DNA from: Gnetum montanum
Lineage: Eukaryota > Streptophyta > Gnetopsida > Gnetales > Gnetaceae
Direction: 5' to 3'
Length of the DNA stretch: 32,477 nucleotides
Assembly (NCBI GenBank): GCA_015680685.1
Contig: MNCI01009084.1
Span: forward strand, 41,071 to 73,547
Shown here: one piece after another, positions 9,550-20,979 of the stretch
Layout of the letters: every line of letters begins with the position of its first letter
How positions within the stretch are numbered: position 1 is the stretch's first letter
The notes under the pieces: generated by a model
Database searches by the model: none
What the model saw: only the letters and a program-made list of their open reading frames with translations
What the model was told of the DNA's origin: nothing
Made by a program: the position numbers and the translations under genes

Positions 9550-12430
9550 CGATGGTTAGGAGGTGATGTATCAAAACCTCCATTCCACTGTTCATAACCC
9601 TGGTTCTGATACCCACGAACATGAAGTGTTCAACGAGGGAACACAAAAACATGATAAGGGCGGATGTTCTGATCGTGATCACGATCGGGACTGAGACCAC
9701 CAAAAAGAAGGTAGAAAACATCTTCATGGTGATGGTTCTCCCTCTTCTTCACCTTCATCGTCACCTTCACCCTCTCCTTCAATGTCTGGATGCAGTCATA
9801 AGGAAACCAATCACGTGGATAAAGGAAAATAAAGTGAAAAACATCAACAAGACAGTCGAGAATGAGGACAAGGGCACTCTAAGGAATCAAGGCATAGAAG
9901 AAGGGAGAGTAGGGAACCACGTAGACACCATAGACACTATGAACGAGATGATCACAAAGAACCCCTACTCACAACTAGAAGCATGCTAGATATAACGGAG
10001 GCTGTAAGAGTTCCAACAAGGCACCAAAAGGATAGTAGGATCAAGAGGTTAGACATGAACAACATCCCACAATTTGAAGGGGGATACAACGCTAATCCTC
10101 AAAATCATTTACAAGAAATCCACGATGCATGTGCCTTGCAAAACATAGAAAATGAATGGTAAAAACTGAAGTCGTTCCCAAGGACATTAGTGAAAGTAGT
10201 TGAAAGTTGGTACCGGTCCTTAGAACCGGAATCCATCCGGAGGTGGAGTACAATGTTAGAACTGTTTAATGATAAGTACCAAATGTACTCCCGAGTATCT
10301 AACCTATGAAATAAAATCCAAGGATGAAAGCAAGGAAATCATAAACCCTTGGATGCTACCATGGGCTGCTATTACGCACTGTTACATCGTTGTCCTAACC
10401 ATAGTTATTCGTAGTGGGATCAACTACGCCATCTCGTGGATGAACTTAGGCATGAAACAAGGAGAACCCTTGGGACATATGCTCAAGAAAGATTATTAAA
10501 GCTTAGGTCTCATCATATTCATAGATTGCTAGAGCAAGTAGCCAAGAAAGAAGGTAAGCTACGAAAGAGAGAAAGTGTGGAAGAGTACAACCGAGATCCT
10601 TCCCTCCAAAAAAGGGGAATGAGATTTTGTGAGGAGGAAGAAGAGTCACCACTCGAAGAGATGGTGAATAGGCAAACTTTGACATTCCAAAAGTTAACAA
10701 CAGAAGTATCAGCAAAGGTAGACCAAATGTGGGACTCCCTCGATAGTAGGTTTGAAACTATTCTCAAAACTGTAGAGGAGTCTAGGGAACGAGGTAGTGA
10801 CCGTGACAAAAAGAAAAAGAGAGAAGTGGACAATGCACGTAACAAGGGTAAGAGAAAAATGGCCATCATAGAAGAGGTTGTGGATTCAAACATGGACAAT
10901 GATGGTGGATGCAAGATATGCCAATATGACCATCCTAAGGGATGGTCCTCAGTGATCTCACATCTACAAGAGTCTGGGATGTATGCACTCAACCCACGAC
11001 TTAACAAATGGCAAGTACCCCAACGGTTGCATTATCCCCAAGGTAACCCAAGGTAGTTCCACCAACCTTGAACATATTATCCAAGTGGAAGGTTGCCACA
11101 ACCTGTTAAGCAACATCAATAGTGGCAATACCCACAATCATGGGGGATGCCACCACCAAGGCAACAATACCCCTACCAGCAACCAGACCCATATGGCTAC
11201 TACGTGTAGCATCCAATCTCTCCACATGACTTTGTTAGTCACGTTACACCACAACATCACTACCAAGCTCATGAGTATTATAGAACTCCTTCTCCTAGGG
11301 AAGATAACCCACAAACATACCATCCTCCAAATCCATTCGCAACTCTCACACCAATAGCTCCATTACCACTCACTCCAGTAATGCAAGGGGAACTCCCTAC
11401 TCAACCATAGTAATGCAATGCCACAAGGGCTATGAATCCTCAACCTTCTGTTGATTCTGACAACCGTATGAAGAAAAGGCCTTTCTTCATAACCAATAGT
11501 TCAACCAGGCCCTCACAACCACAAGAGGTTGAACCTGTAAATGCCTCCCCATCAAATAAGGCTTTAGAGCTCCCTTCAAACCAAACACCAAGCTCAATCC
11601 ATATAGTTATGTTAACACATGTCGTTACTGACTGTATTAAAGTTGGCCACCTTCCCATGAAATTCTCTGATCCTAGATGCCCTCTAATCTATCTCCAAAT
11701 TGCTAGGAATGAGCCATGCAAAGCTCTTCTAGACTCAGGTTTCGAAGTCAACTTAATATCACAAGAGATGTATAAAGCCTAGAACCTACCTCCATTAAGG
11801 AAGAGCAATATTCACCTAGAGCTGGCTAACCAGTCCATCACTATTCCCTTGGGACTGGTGGAGGACATCGTTACCATTGTGTGTGGGTGGTCGTACCCAG
11901 CTGATTTCCTAGTGATACAAGTGAACAACAATAAAGGGGACTTCCCAATAATAATGGGAAGGGCATGGCTAAGTACTATAGATGCATGCCTAGGAATCTG
12001 TGATCCTTCCTTGGAAATATCTAAGGAGAACGCTTTTGGAAAGATCGAGAAGAAGAAGGTTCCATGCATCGCATACAGTGATACAGGGTGCAATTGCTTG
12101 TAGAGATCATGGGTTGTGCAAAGTTTAGCATTGCCTACATGCAACCGGTGTGCACAAGACATTAACATACAAAAGTGCCTGTATGCAGCAACCACACGAC
12201 AAAAAGACACCCAGTGGCTGATAGCTGATCAAGAGAGCAACTCACTAACGTGCATGGAACTAACTAAGGGAATAACTTGCACTCACATCGAAAATATAGA
12301 TGCACTAGAGGAAGTCTGTCACCAACTTCCAAACCTTAACCTGGAAAACATCAACTGGGGGAAGTTGGAAATTCCTGAAAAATACAAACCTAAGAGCCCT
12401 AATAAGAGATTGTTAGTTAATGTGCAATAG
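9542..12430 (+). pseudogene. Element A gag-protease polyprotein frame, nonsense-riddled but indel-free
   Basis: One reading frame can be followed for about 963 codons with no net frameshift and about 16 internal stops. In order it holds a Ser/Pro-rich run (SSSPSPSPS, near 9750), an Arg/His-rich basic run (RHRRRESREPRRHH, near 9890) and the retrotransposon gag capsid fold (IPQFEGGYNANPQNHLQE, then SWYRSLEPESIRRW, near 10065-10250). After these come the Arg/Glu-rich helix region LRHETRRTLGTYAQERLL, a charged linker, a Pro/Gln/Tyr-rich segment (QQYPYQQPDPYGYY) and the retropepsin. The longest stop-free part is 10415-11053. It may extend to a later stop at 12554. No RT follows. Confidence 0.8.
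11600..12103 (+). pseudogene. Retropepsin domain of element A
   Basis: The catalytic triplet Asp-Ser-Gly is intact at 11732-11740 in ALLDSGFEVNLISQEMY, and the second motif reads IIMGRAWLSTIDACLG near 11950. Both match the Ty3/gypsy aspartic protease pattern; the second is the form seen in Tat/Athila-type elements. Stops at 11780 and 12101 break it. In a working copy it would process Gag. It lies at the C-terminal side of the polyprotein, and 110 further codons of unassigned text follow to 12430. Confidence 0.75.
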
Positions 12431-12556
12431 ACCAAACCTTTCCATGAATTTAGAATGGTCAGTGCACATAGTACCTCTGAGAAGGAACGACCCTGCTCAC
12501 TATTTCGAATCTCCTCCTTCCAACTTAGTCATGGGGGAGATGACCACCTCTGCTAA

Positions 12557-14498
12557 CCAATTGAGGCCCTTAGTTCCTTTTTAAGATTTCTTTTTACACA
12601 TTTTTATTTTACAAATTTCTTTAACTTTTCTTATTTTTGTTTTGCAACCTCATTTATACTTTTTCATTTCTTTGTGTAATTATTTGTTTTGCTTGTTTTT
12701 ATTTTTTTCTTGTTTGTTCTTGTTTTTGTTTCTATTCTTGTTTTTTTCTTTGTTTATTTTGTTAGGTTTGTCACCTAATAAGTGCTCCTGATGGTGGTAT
12801 GAGCTGTATTCTATTGATTACGAATGTTTGGTTTTTACCTTTGAGTTATAATGTTGAAACTAAGGTATGGTTCTTTTGGATATAACAGGTAATGAGTCCA
12901 TGTCATCCATGTATTCATGAATTTCTATGGTCTCTCTTGGCTTGGAATTGTACGGTCCCTTTCTTAATAATAAAACTATTAATGAATTGGTGACTAGGCA
13001 TTTCTCAAACTAAGGAAGGACTCAATAATTGAAAAGGGTGTGACTTCAAGGGGATTTGATGCATTTGTGCTGGCCATTCTCTTGGGTGCTTGGATGTTTT
13101 CTTCTTGAGTTTTCCTTACCATTTTGATGTTGCTCCATATTTGGAAAGCTGAGCTAATAAAAATAAGTCTTTGCATGGTGTGGTTCTCATGCAAAAAAAA
13201 AAAAAACAGTGAGAATTCAAAGCACACCCCTTAGACAAAATAATCATCTGGGCTACAAACACTGGTTATGGAACTAAACAAACATGTTCCATCTAACTAA
13301 GGCCCTTTCTCACTTCCTACTTTTCCACTTTCTCGTTTCCTCAGAATGGTGGTAACTCTTTGGCAGAAGCATTCTTATTACTTCAAGTGGATGGATTAGC
13401 TAAGTGTATTAATGTGAAGTCACTGGATGAGGATTGTTTGAGGCTAGATTTGGAATGAGATCTACTCAATCACATTAACCATAAATACACAAGGGACTAT
13501 AAACCACCTTGCTCTTGGAACTCCATTTCATTCTCTTCTTCCCATCATTCTTTCTCCATCTTTCACCTCATTGTCGGTTGTATCAGTAGTATATATCTTG
13601 GTTGATGCATTATTTTCTCTTTGGTGAATTCTTGGGGTTAAGTCTTTAACTCTTGCTCCCAAACAACATTTCCAAAGTCTACGGACTCTTTGAATGTGGG
13701 TTTGTCAGGGCATAAAAGGCATGAGCTTACTTTGGGAAGGACCCACTGGCATTCCTATTTGGTGCATCAGTTAACTTCTTTCCCTTAAACATTTCCATAA
13801 TCAACATTTTTTTTGTTCATTCCCACCTCTGACATCCATTTTATCAACATTGTTGTTGTTTCTTTTTCTCCATCTTTCTTATTCCTTATCTTTTTCCATT
13901 CTATCGCTATTGGAGGATTGCTCTTAGTCATGGGGGCCCTAGTCCAATTTTTTCAATTTTTCCCTAACCCCTACACCCTGGGTAGTCACCAGTGTTATAT
14001 CTTTAGAATCTGTATCGGCCATATCACAACTCAGCCAATGGACCTTACACTGAAGCAAGGTATCAACTATATTGTGATTTACTTATCCTTGCTAATATGT
14101 GACTATGTTGTGTGTGCAGATGACAATCATATAGCAATGGACTAGACCTGGAGGAAACACTCAGGATGGACTAGTGTTGGAACAATTGTGCAAGGAATAA
14201 GATTGATGGCGCGCTCATGGATAGACAACGGAAGGTGCAATCTTGGCATCTGCAACAACATGTCTTCTCCTTTTTTCTCTCTCTCTCTTCTCTCTCAGCT
14301 GCAAAATAAGGCTAGATGTCAAATGTGTATAGTGTTCACTCTTGTGGTCATGAACACTAATGTTGCCATGTATTGTAATGTTGATCCGTTCACATGTCAC
14401 CCCATTCACCATTAGTTGTCATTCAACTCAATAATCCCATACCTTCCCAATATTTTGTAAGGAACTCGAGGACGAGTTTTCATTCAATCATGGTGGTA
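12557..14498 (+). other. Non-coding 3' region of element A (T-rich tract, no pol or env)
   Basis: This stretch starts with a strongly T-rich run (about 12578-12775) and continues with mixed sequence, including a 14-base A run near 13193. I looked for RT, RNase H and integrase motifs and found none. An open frame at 13813-14145 has hydrophobic stretches but no good start, and I do not call it a gene. Just before the right LTR, AACTCG and CGAGTT form an inverted repeat around AGGA (14463-14478), in the sort of TCGAGGACGA context that often precedes plant Ty3 polypurine tracts. Confidence 0.6.
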
Positions 14499-15299
14499 TG
14501 GTGAGCCGCGATATTGCGTACGCGATATCACATCTGCCAAGCGATATCGCATCCTGCCTCATCTTCTATAAATAAGAGGTGACACCCTTTGTTCCCAATA
14601 GTAAGACTTAGACCCTTAGCTAGATTCTTGCAATTTAGTCATTCTAGAGTTAGAATAATTCCTTTGTGCCCACAGTAGGAGTCATAGAGTGAACGGATCT
14701 TTATTCGAGCAATTTGTACTTGAGCATACATTTGTGTACAGCAATAAAGACAAACTTTATGATAAACCTTGTAGCATATAGATTAAGCTAATTAGTAATT
14801 AATTATTGTTGAATGTTTAATGCTTTCCTAGTTAATTAATTTCTCTCTCAACCTTTAACCCTCTTAGTTAAGTACACTCAATACGACCGCTTCGAGCATG
14901 TGTGTAGCGCTTGGTAACCCAGTAATAATTAGCGTTTGGTAATCCCAGCAGCATTGCACTAGTTCAAGATGTGTACGGCAAGTGGGAATAGATGCTAGTG
15001 TTAGGAGCATTTAGAAACTAGTTAATAAATAGTTAATGTAAGTAGCCACTTAGTTCTCTCTCCCTCTCTTTATTAGCAAAAGATATAAAAAAAGACAAAA
15101 GCTATAAAAAATTCTTATACCTCAAGCTTACTTAACCATACAACCACGACAATACAAGTGAGTTTGGGAAGACAACGATTGATTAACCCTAAGTGTTCCA
15201 TTAAGGTGTGTAAGAACTTAGTCCTTGGAGTTCGACCAGATCGTGCATGAAACACTTGTATTCGTATAGTTGAGTGTAGGGGTACCTCTCCGCTCATCA
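14499..15299 (+). repeat. 3' LTR of element A
   Basis: It starts TGGTGAG (one change from TGATGAG) and ends CTCATCA. It aligns along its whole length with the left LTR, with a TATA box at 14567 and AATAAA at 14743. It keeps the CG-rich ATATTGCGTACGCGATAT block that the left LTR lost. The GGGAT duplication follows directly. Confidence 0.92.
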
Positions 15300-15304
15300 G
15301 GGAT
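15300..15304 (+). repeat. Right target-site duplication GGGAT of element A
   Basis: Exact match to the left duplication at 8159-8163. Confidence 0.9.
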
Positions 15305-15822
15305 TGAAGCAATGGTATCCATCTATGAAACAAAACCTAGTTGCACATTCCACTATGGCTAACAACACAATAATGCATAAGCTTTCCCAAAGAATGGATA
15401 AGTCACTAAAAAATGCAAATAGGCATAATTAATTTAAACAAAGCAATGATTGTCATAGTATATCTTGATACAAGCTAGTTCCTATTCTAGTTGTTCTAGT
15501 TGAGTATCAATTTGCCAAGATTCTTTTGTATTTTGTTCTATATGATTCTACAATATTAGGGTTTCAAAAGCTACTAGTTTAACACTATATCCCATATCAT
15601 CAACTCATCCTAGAACCTCATGATCCAAGATTTGTTTCAAAACATCTACACCACTATTTGATAAGTGCTTCGATGATTCTGTCACATTTATTCTCTCCTC
15701 CATGATAGGTTATATAAAAGGATATCACATGATTCAATCTCTATTCAAGTAACAAGCAAGGTATGAATAATGTATCAGGAATAATGCATTGGTGGATCAA
15801 GCAGAAAAAAAAAGTTTCTTAC

Positions 15823-15928
15823 AATTACACAAGCAACATCATTAGACATAGATGTTCTATCCTGTCTCAAGTATCTCTTCATCCACAACTTGTGTCTTGA
15901 AATTTCAGGAAGGTTGGAATCCATTTTC
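15823..15928 (-). pseudogene. Exon-like minus-strand block, unrecognised
   Basis: On the minus strand a pyrimidine-rich ...ACTTATAG precedes an open block that reads MDSNLPEISRHKLWMKRY and continues without stops to a GTAAG splice-donor-like site. The acceptor, about 34 codons and the donor together look like an internal exon. The charged EISRHKLWMKRY text is somewhat like plant Ptta/En-Spm-type transposase sequence, but this is weak. It lies downstream (minus sense) of the block at 16222-16401 and may belong with it. Confidence 0.3.
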
Positions 15929-16221
15929 TATAAGTAACACAACAAATAAAAATGATGGGTTATCATCGTGTAAACTAGGTCTAAGCTCATAACTACACTT
16001 TATGAAAATATTACACACCATTTTCTCTACCAACCTAGCATATCCCTTCTAGTTCATTGTATGCATAATTTTTAAGTATTGTGCTTTATTTTTCAAACAC
16101 AACTTTTATAGGCATCATAACCTTCAATATATTAAAACATAATATATATAGATCGAAGCCATCAATTTGAAAATGCATCAAAGGATACCACAAGCTTCAC
16201 CTGCCACTATATTGAGTTTTT

Positions 16222-16401
16222 CTACTTCAAGAACTCCCACCTATCATGCTAGGCAATATCTAGGGGAGGTTTCTCCAAGCCATGCTTGTCATTTGGCAAC
16301 CTAAAGATGTGTTTAGTAGTAAGCTCTACTCTGTAACTATGAAATAGCCTTGCAATTGATTTTAATGCATATTTCTTTCTGTTTGCATAGTTGTCAACAT
16401 T
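16222..16401 (-). pseudogene. Possible plant En/Spm-type (Transposase_24-like) relic
   Basis: On the minus strand a 60-codon frame with one stop reads NRKKYALKSIARLFHSYRVE, then KHGLEKPP and HDRWEFLK. The pattern (basic start, aromatic-Arg helix, short linker, then D-x-W-x-x-F-hydrophobic) is like the plant transposase family Pfam PF03004. I recall the pattern only in outline, so this is a tentative call. A cellular gene fragment is the main alternative. Confidence 0.3.
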
Positions 16402-16689
16402 AAATTTTTTTTACACTAAGGCACACTAGTAAGAAAGTCAGCGTGATATTTGTTTTTCTAATTAATAATATTACATTGGGAGATACTATATAAACTAAGA
16501 CTACTTCCCATGGCTATGTCTTTAAAGAAAATGGGATTGCTTTCCATGAATAGTGAGATAAAGATATCTCTATTTGTGCTAACAAATCGAGGAATGTAGA
16601 CAATTCTTTCAATTTCATACCAATTAGTTGTCCATATTTGTTCATAGCTACTTAAAACAACCCCTATAAATTAGTCTCGATTATTTGTT

Positions 16690-18229
16690 ACCATTTGTAA
16701 ATTAGCCTAGTTGTGGTGTTGCAACACATTGTGGAATTCCTATTGATCCAATTGTCAATGACATCTACATCTAGGGCTATCCCTAAATCTTTAGAGATAT
16801 GCTTGGGACCATTTACCACTTCTGCAACATGCTCCTTGGATAACATCTCCCACTAAGATTCATCATGATCATTTTTAAGAGTTGATTTCCTAATCATCTC
16901 ATTTACATATGCGGATAGTCCAGAAGACACTAGAAATTGCTCTTCCATTGCAATGTTCATGTTAGTGAAAGGAATCACCTCCACTAGATGTTTCACATTA
17001 GTCTCCATGATCCTCAACACACCCATAAGACATTGATCTACAATCAACATTTTAATTGCATTTCCAAGACTTGCATGAGATGTAAACACCAATGTAATAG
17101 TTTTGCATAGTTAATATGGCCAAGAATTATTGGAATTCATACAACATGTTATAATCACCATCATTACTTTTAAACTAATTTTGGCCACTACTATATCTAT
17201 TGCGAATGCAACTGTTGCATTTAAAGAGTCCATGAATCTAAATGGGCTCTGGTTATTATTCCCTCCATAATTTTTATTTGCTATAGCACAAATGGTCAAC
17301 ACTTCATCCATATTTGTGTCATCCACAACACCGAACTGGCTCTTGGAACCATCACTTAAAATAAATGACATTATCAAATGCAAAGGATCAATAACAAATA
17401 CTACAATCTACAATGAAACTAATAGCATTAACCAATCTTAGATCTTCAAATAAAAAATAACAAATAGTTCAAGACATGCAAGACATTTTCATTAGCCATC
17501 TCATTTTTGACATCTCGAACATCTTTCATGCTATTAGAAATCTAAACAGTGATGACAACAAAATCATCTAGTAGTTTCGACACCTAGAACATATTTCGTA
17601 TTATCATCAACCTCTATAATTACGATAACAAATTGTCCTCTTCAATAGATCACTTCTTAAAAACTCCAACAATACTTGTGACAAATGGAAGATTACAAAG
17701 TACAATGCTTGCTAGTAGCCATACTCCAAACACATTATCTATAAATCAAATTTTGTAAACACAGATCCTTCAGAACTTTTTGTCTAGGTTCTACAACAAT
17801 GACATATTCCAAGCTTGGTGCATCATCAGAAGAGAAGGCAACAACTCCATGACTCAAGCTTGAATCTGTGAGGATAGTTATGGAACTCCATTGTCTAGGC
17901 TAACTATCACAAATATCCAATGCAAACTAATAAAACAATGCACACATAGTTGGGTCATCTTCATTAACTACATTTGCAGAAAACTCCATTACATCTACAT
18001 TGCTATTACCATCTTTGCAGTGCATCATGACAGAGGTGAGACAACTATTTGCAAGATCCGAGGCCACCAAACTAATGACTTCCGCACCTATGGGATGCTT
18101 GGAATCAACTCCAATCAAAATGGAGAAGCATTCAAATAAAGGAGTGGAATCAAATTCATCACTCCTAGTTACATCTATCATGAAAATGATGCACTGAATT
18201 AAAGTAGTAAAAATTAATGACACAAGCAA
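16690..18229 (-). pseudogene. Long minus-strand gene relic, family not recognised
   Basis: Two blocks share one minus-strand phase. The first, 18229 to about 17757, is open except for stops at 17927 and 17900. The second, 17383 to about 16690, is open for roughly 230 codons except for two stops. In DNA this AT-rich such frames should break every 15-20 codons, so coding origin is likely. Recognisable text includes HPIGAEVISLVASDLANS, SHGVVAFSSDDAPSLE, CLMGVLRIMETNVKHLVEV, MEEQFLVSSGLSAYVNEM and LSKEHVAEVVNGPKHI. The helical look would suit a repeat-helix protein, but I cannot name it. The intervening 17384-17756 is full of stops in this frame and may hold intronic sequence. Confidence 0.4.
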
Positions 18230-18690
18230 CCATACTTTAAGCGCACATCACAACATTACCACTAATACCAACACTTACTACATACTAACCAGGGCTAACT
18301 TATTCCCTCTTGCACGCTGTCCTTGATACTGGTTAGGTCCTGAACCCTGCCTACCTCGTGTCTGATCTATCTGCCATTTTAGAGTGCTTCATCAATGGAA
18401 ACAGGAAGAATTCGCAATCATGCATGTCACCGCAAGAAATCCTAGTGCACCAACGGCTTCCTCGACAATGCCAACATTTGAGGGAATGCTACTTGGATTG
18501 TCACCGATGCAGTTTAGGTTCAAGATAACTTTGACACACACAGGTGGCATTTACGGGAGATGAAATTGAACATTTTAGTTTGATCTAACAGAACATCTCT
18601 TCTTAAACTTGTGCACCATAACAAGACCTGCACAATAACGAGCAATAACATATTGCATTAAAAGGATGAACTTTTGTTGTTAGGGAGAAA
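18230..18690. other. Unassigned spacer between minus-strand relics
   Basis: No convincing frame, RNA gene or repeat seen. Base composition is somewhat richer in GC than the surroundings. Confidence 0.4.
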
Positions 18691-18694
18691 ATTT

Positions 18695-19438
18695 CCATTA
18701 CCGATCTTTGTTGCTGCTTCGTTCATGATATTGCATGTTGGATTCGACCAACTGCAACAATATCCTTGCAAGCATTCAAGAAATTATATAACGCAGGACA
18801 CATGCATACTGCAATGCAAGAACTGCACTTTGCCTTAGCTGTATCAATCATGGTGCATGTCATAGGAATTTTGGGTTGCCTTCAACAACCACACAACATG
18901 CAGCGCACGATTCAGCTCCATTTGCAATTTGGGCACCCACGAATCAGCTTTGGACAAGTTCTTTTGTATAGCATTCTGGGCCTCTGTCAAATAAAAAGTC
19001 CCCTAGAAATTCTAAATGAAGGCGTACAGTGCCTCTGCATACCAGATAGCTTACATGTCTTCGATCCATTCATTCCTGTTTTCATAAACCTCAGAGGTCT
19101 TGGAGAATTGTACCGTGTAAGCCATTTCGATTTCCTCCGACAATTGGGTCTCTAATGTATCTACAACATACACATGATTAAAAACAGATAAACAAAACAG
19201 TGCCATGATCCTTACATGTAAGAGTCCATACCATCGGAGCAACTCCTTTTAGATCAATGATATTTTTCTCCCACCATTTCTTGAAACCTCATTGCTGTAC
19301 AAAATCATCGAAATATTCCTTAGTATCAGGTGAAAGTAGAAAGGTGCTTGCTAATGTATATTTGTCGATGAACAAGTCATGAAGATGCATTTCATCATTG
19401 ATTATCATGAATTAAAGGGCTTCTGTAATGGCAAATAA
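18695..19438 (-). pseudogene. Multi-exon-like minus-strand gene relic, family not recognised
   Basis: Three exon-like blocks lie in order on the minus strand. Block 1 (19438-19232) reads FIDKYTLASTFLLSPDTKEY and FKKWWEKNIIDLKGVAPM with two stops, ending at an ATG/GTATGG donor-like junction. Block 2 (19164-18844) reads ETQLSEEIEMAYTVQFSKTS, NRNEWIEDM, IWYAEALYAF, LTEAQNAIQKNLSKADSWV with three stops. Block 3 (about 18790-18695) reads ACKDIVAVGRIQHA. The acidic-amphipathic composition and donor/acceptor-like edges suggest a decayed intron-containing gene rather than a retrotransposon. A 129-codon plus-strand frame overlaps (18766-19155); I judge it the shadow, though it has no stops. Function unknown. 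Confidence 0.35.
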
Positions 19439-20688
19439 ACAACCTTTTTCTTTGACTGTACCCTGAATTTCTTTTAATCATTTCATTCTTCAGTTGGAAT
19501 CAAAGTAGTTGTAGAAAGTGCCGACATGCCCAAGTCAAAGATATAATCACAAATTCATCATACGAGAAACGTGGATGTAGAATCCTAATCAGTTGGGCTA
19601 TGTTGGTCCATTCACACGGTGCCCCATTCTGCAATTAGAGTAGAACTTGTATCCTTATTTGGATAGTGTTGACGTCAACATCACCCTAAGCATGGGGCCA
19701 TGACTATTAAGTTCCAATTTCATAACAATTAGAAATTTTATAGGTTATAACACAATGCAAATTAATTGTAATAGCAATATAGGTAAAGCAAGGTATGCTC
19801 AACATGTAGGTAGGTACATGGACCACAGAATAGTGAATTTGGAATTTAATTCTAGGAGATGCATTGATTTGCAGTTTAAAACATCTTTTTTGAAAAAAGG
19901 ATTCCAAGCAATGTTGACAATTACCTCAAATCCTTAACATAGGTTAATTAATAAGTTTAAATCCTTATCCATTAATACTCAAAATATAAATATAAAGTGT
20001 CATTTTCAATGTCTCCTACAATTTATTGAGCCTACAAACCTAGAATCTTCCAAAAATACAATAGTAACTACCATGAAAATAATGAAACTAACATTGGAAA
20101 ACATGGTTCGATACGTTTTCAAGGTAACTTTTGGTCAGAGGAGCTTGTTCTAACTAGTTGCTACGTGAGTTGGATGTTGACCATTACCTACCATTTTTGC
20201 GGTGATTTTATTTGTCAAATTCGTTGGCCAGAAGACCAGGAAGAAAACAACGAAAAAGACAACATGCAAGACAAAAGGATGGCCTTTTAGGGTTAACCTT
20301 TATAAGTTTTAATAATATCTCTCTAATCCTGTAATTACTATTTGTTTTATCATAATGACAATACAAGCCCTTAATAATAAAAGTGATGTTTCTTGAAAAT
20401 CATTAAATAAATTAAGTTAAAATAAACGATGAGTGTTCCTTGTCTATTCAACTTTCTCTTTTCTAGTAAATTTTGTGAGGAGAATGGGAGAAGCTAAAGC
20501 AACAATAAAAGGAAGACACAAGAGGGGAAAATCCCAAGAACCCTTTTTAACATTTGGTGGCACTCAACATTATAGTGGACATTATGCACAGGTGGTGTAG
20601 TGGACATGACAATAAATGTTACGCATGGGTAGTAATTTCCATAGCTGTTACGCACAAGTGGTGGCTCCCCATGCACCAAACCAATCCT

Positions 20689-20695
20689 TATAAAT
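20689..20695 (+). promoter_or_regulatory. Candidate TATA box of element B left LTR
   Basis: TATAAAT in the context CCTTATAAATTCCTTGG, conserved at 27803 in the right LTR. Confidence 0.5.
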
Positions 20696-20925
20696 TCCTT
20701 GGCTAGATGCAATATGAACACAGATAAGAAGTAGAAAGTTAAAGTTAGCTACGATGGTGGGGTTTTCTCCAAATGGAGTCATGGTGGAAAATTATATGGT
20801 TCTCTCTTACTTTTGTTGCCTATTTGATGGCTCTCCCAAAGGCAGTTTGGGGAAAAGCAACAAGTAGATTCAACAATCGGAGATTGCAGGCTCATTAAAA
20901 GAGGTGTGCTTCTTACAAGCACTAA

Positions 20926-20979
20926 TATGCAAGACTACACCAGTATGCAAGACTACACCAGTATGCAAGACTACACCAG
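20926..20979 (+). repeat. Three exact tandem copies of an 18-bp unit
   Basis: TATGCAAGACTACACCAG occurs three times in a row without a mismatch. The right LTR has a single diverged copy at the same place (near 28033), so the expansion happened after insertion. Confidence 0.92.

Larger units (their letters stand above)
8164..15299 (+). mobile_element. Element A: complete non-autonomous gag-pro LTR retrotransposon with TSD
   Basis: Two LTRs of 780 and 801 bp flank a 5.6-kb interior. The LTR family ends are 5'-TGATGAG and CTCATCA-3', perfect inverted repeats, and a 5-bp TSD (GGGAT) brackets the whole. The primer site follows the left LTR by one base. The interior holds a gag N-terminal ORF, one long gag-protease frame, and about 1.9 kb of non-coding 3' sequence. 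No RT, RNase H or integrase motif is found in any frame. It would therefore depend on a partner element to move. Gag and protease style, primer site and 3' layout suggest the Tat/Athila side of Ty3/gypsy. By eye the LTRs are about 90% identical, so the insertion is old. Confidence 0.9.

Noticed and set aside
10503-11007. Minus-strand open frames opposite the element A gag
   Set aside because: They mirror the charged plus-strand gag text, and Leu/Ser-rich composition is what the complement of Glu/Lys/Arg-rich coding gives.
13813-14145. 110-codon frame with hydrophobic stretches near the 3' end of element A, as a possible env-like ORF
   Set aside because: It begins at a TTG with no good ATG, contains no recognisable envelope feature, and hydrophobic runs are expected from T-rich DNA.
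18766-19155. 129-codon stop-free plus-strand frame
   Set aside because: It overlaps minus-strand blocks with far more protein-like composition and splice-like edges. No motif was recognised in the plus frame. It could still be real, but I treat it as the shadow.
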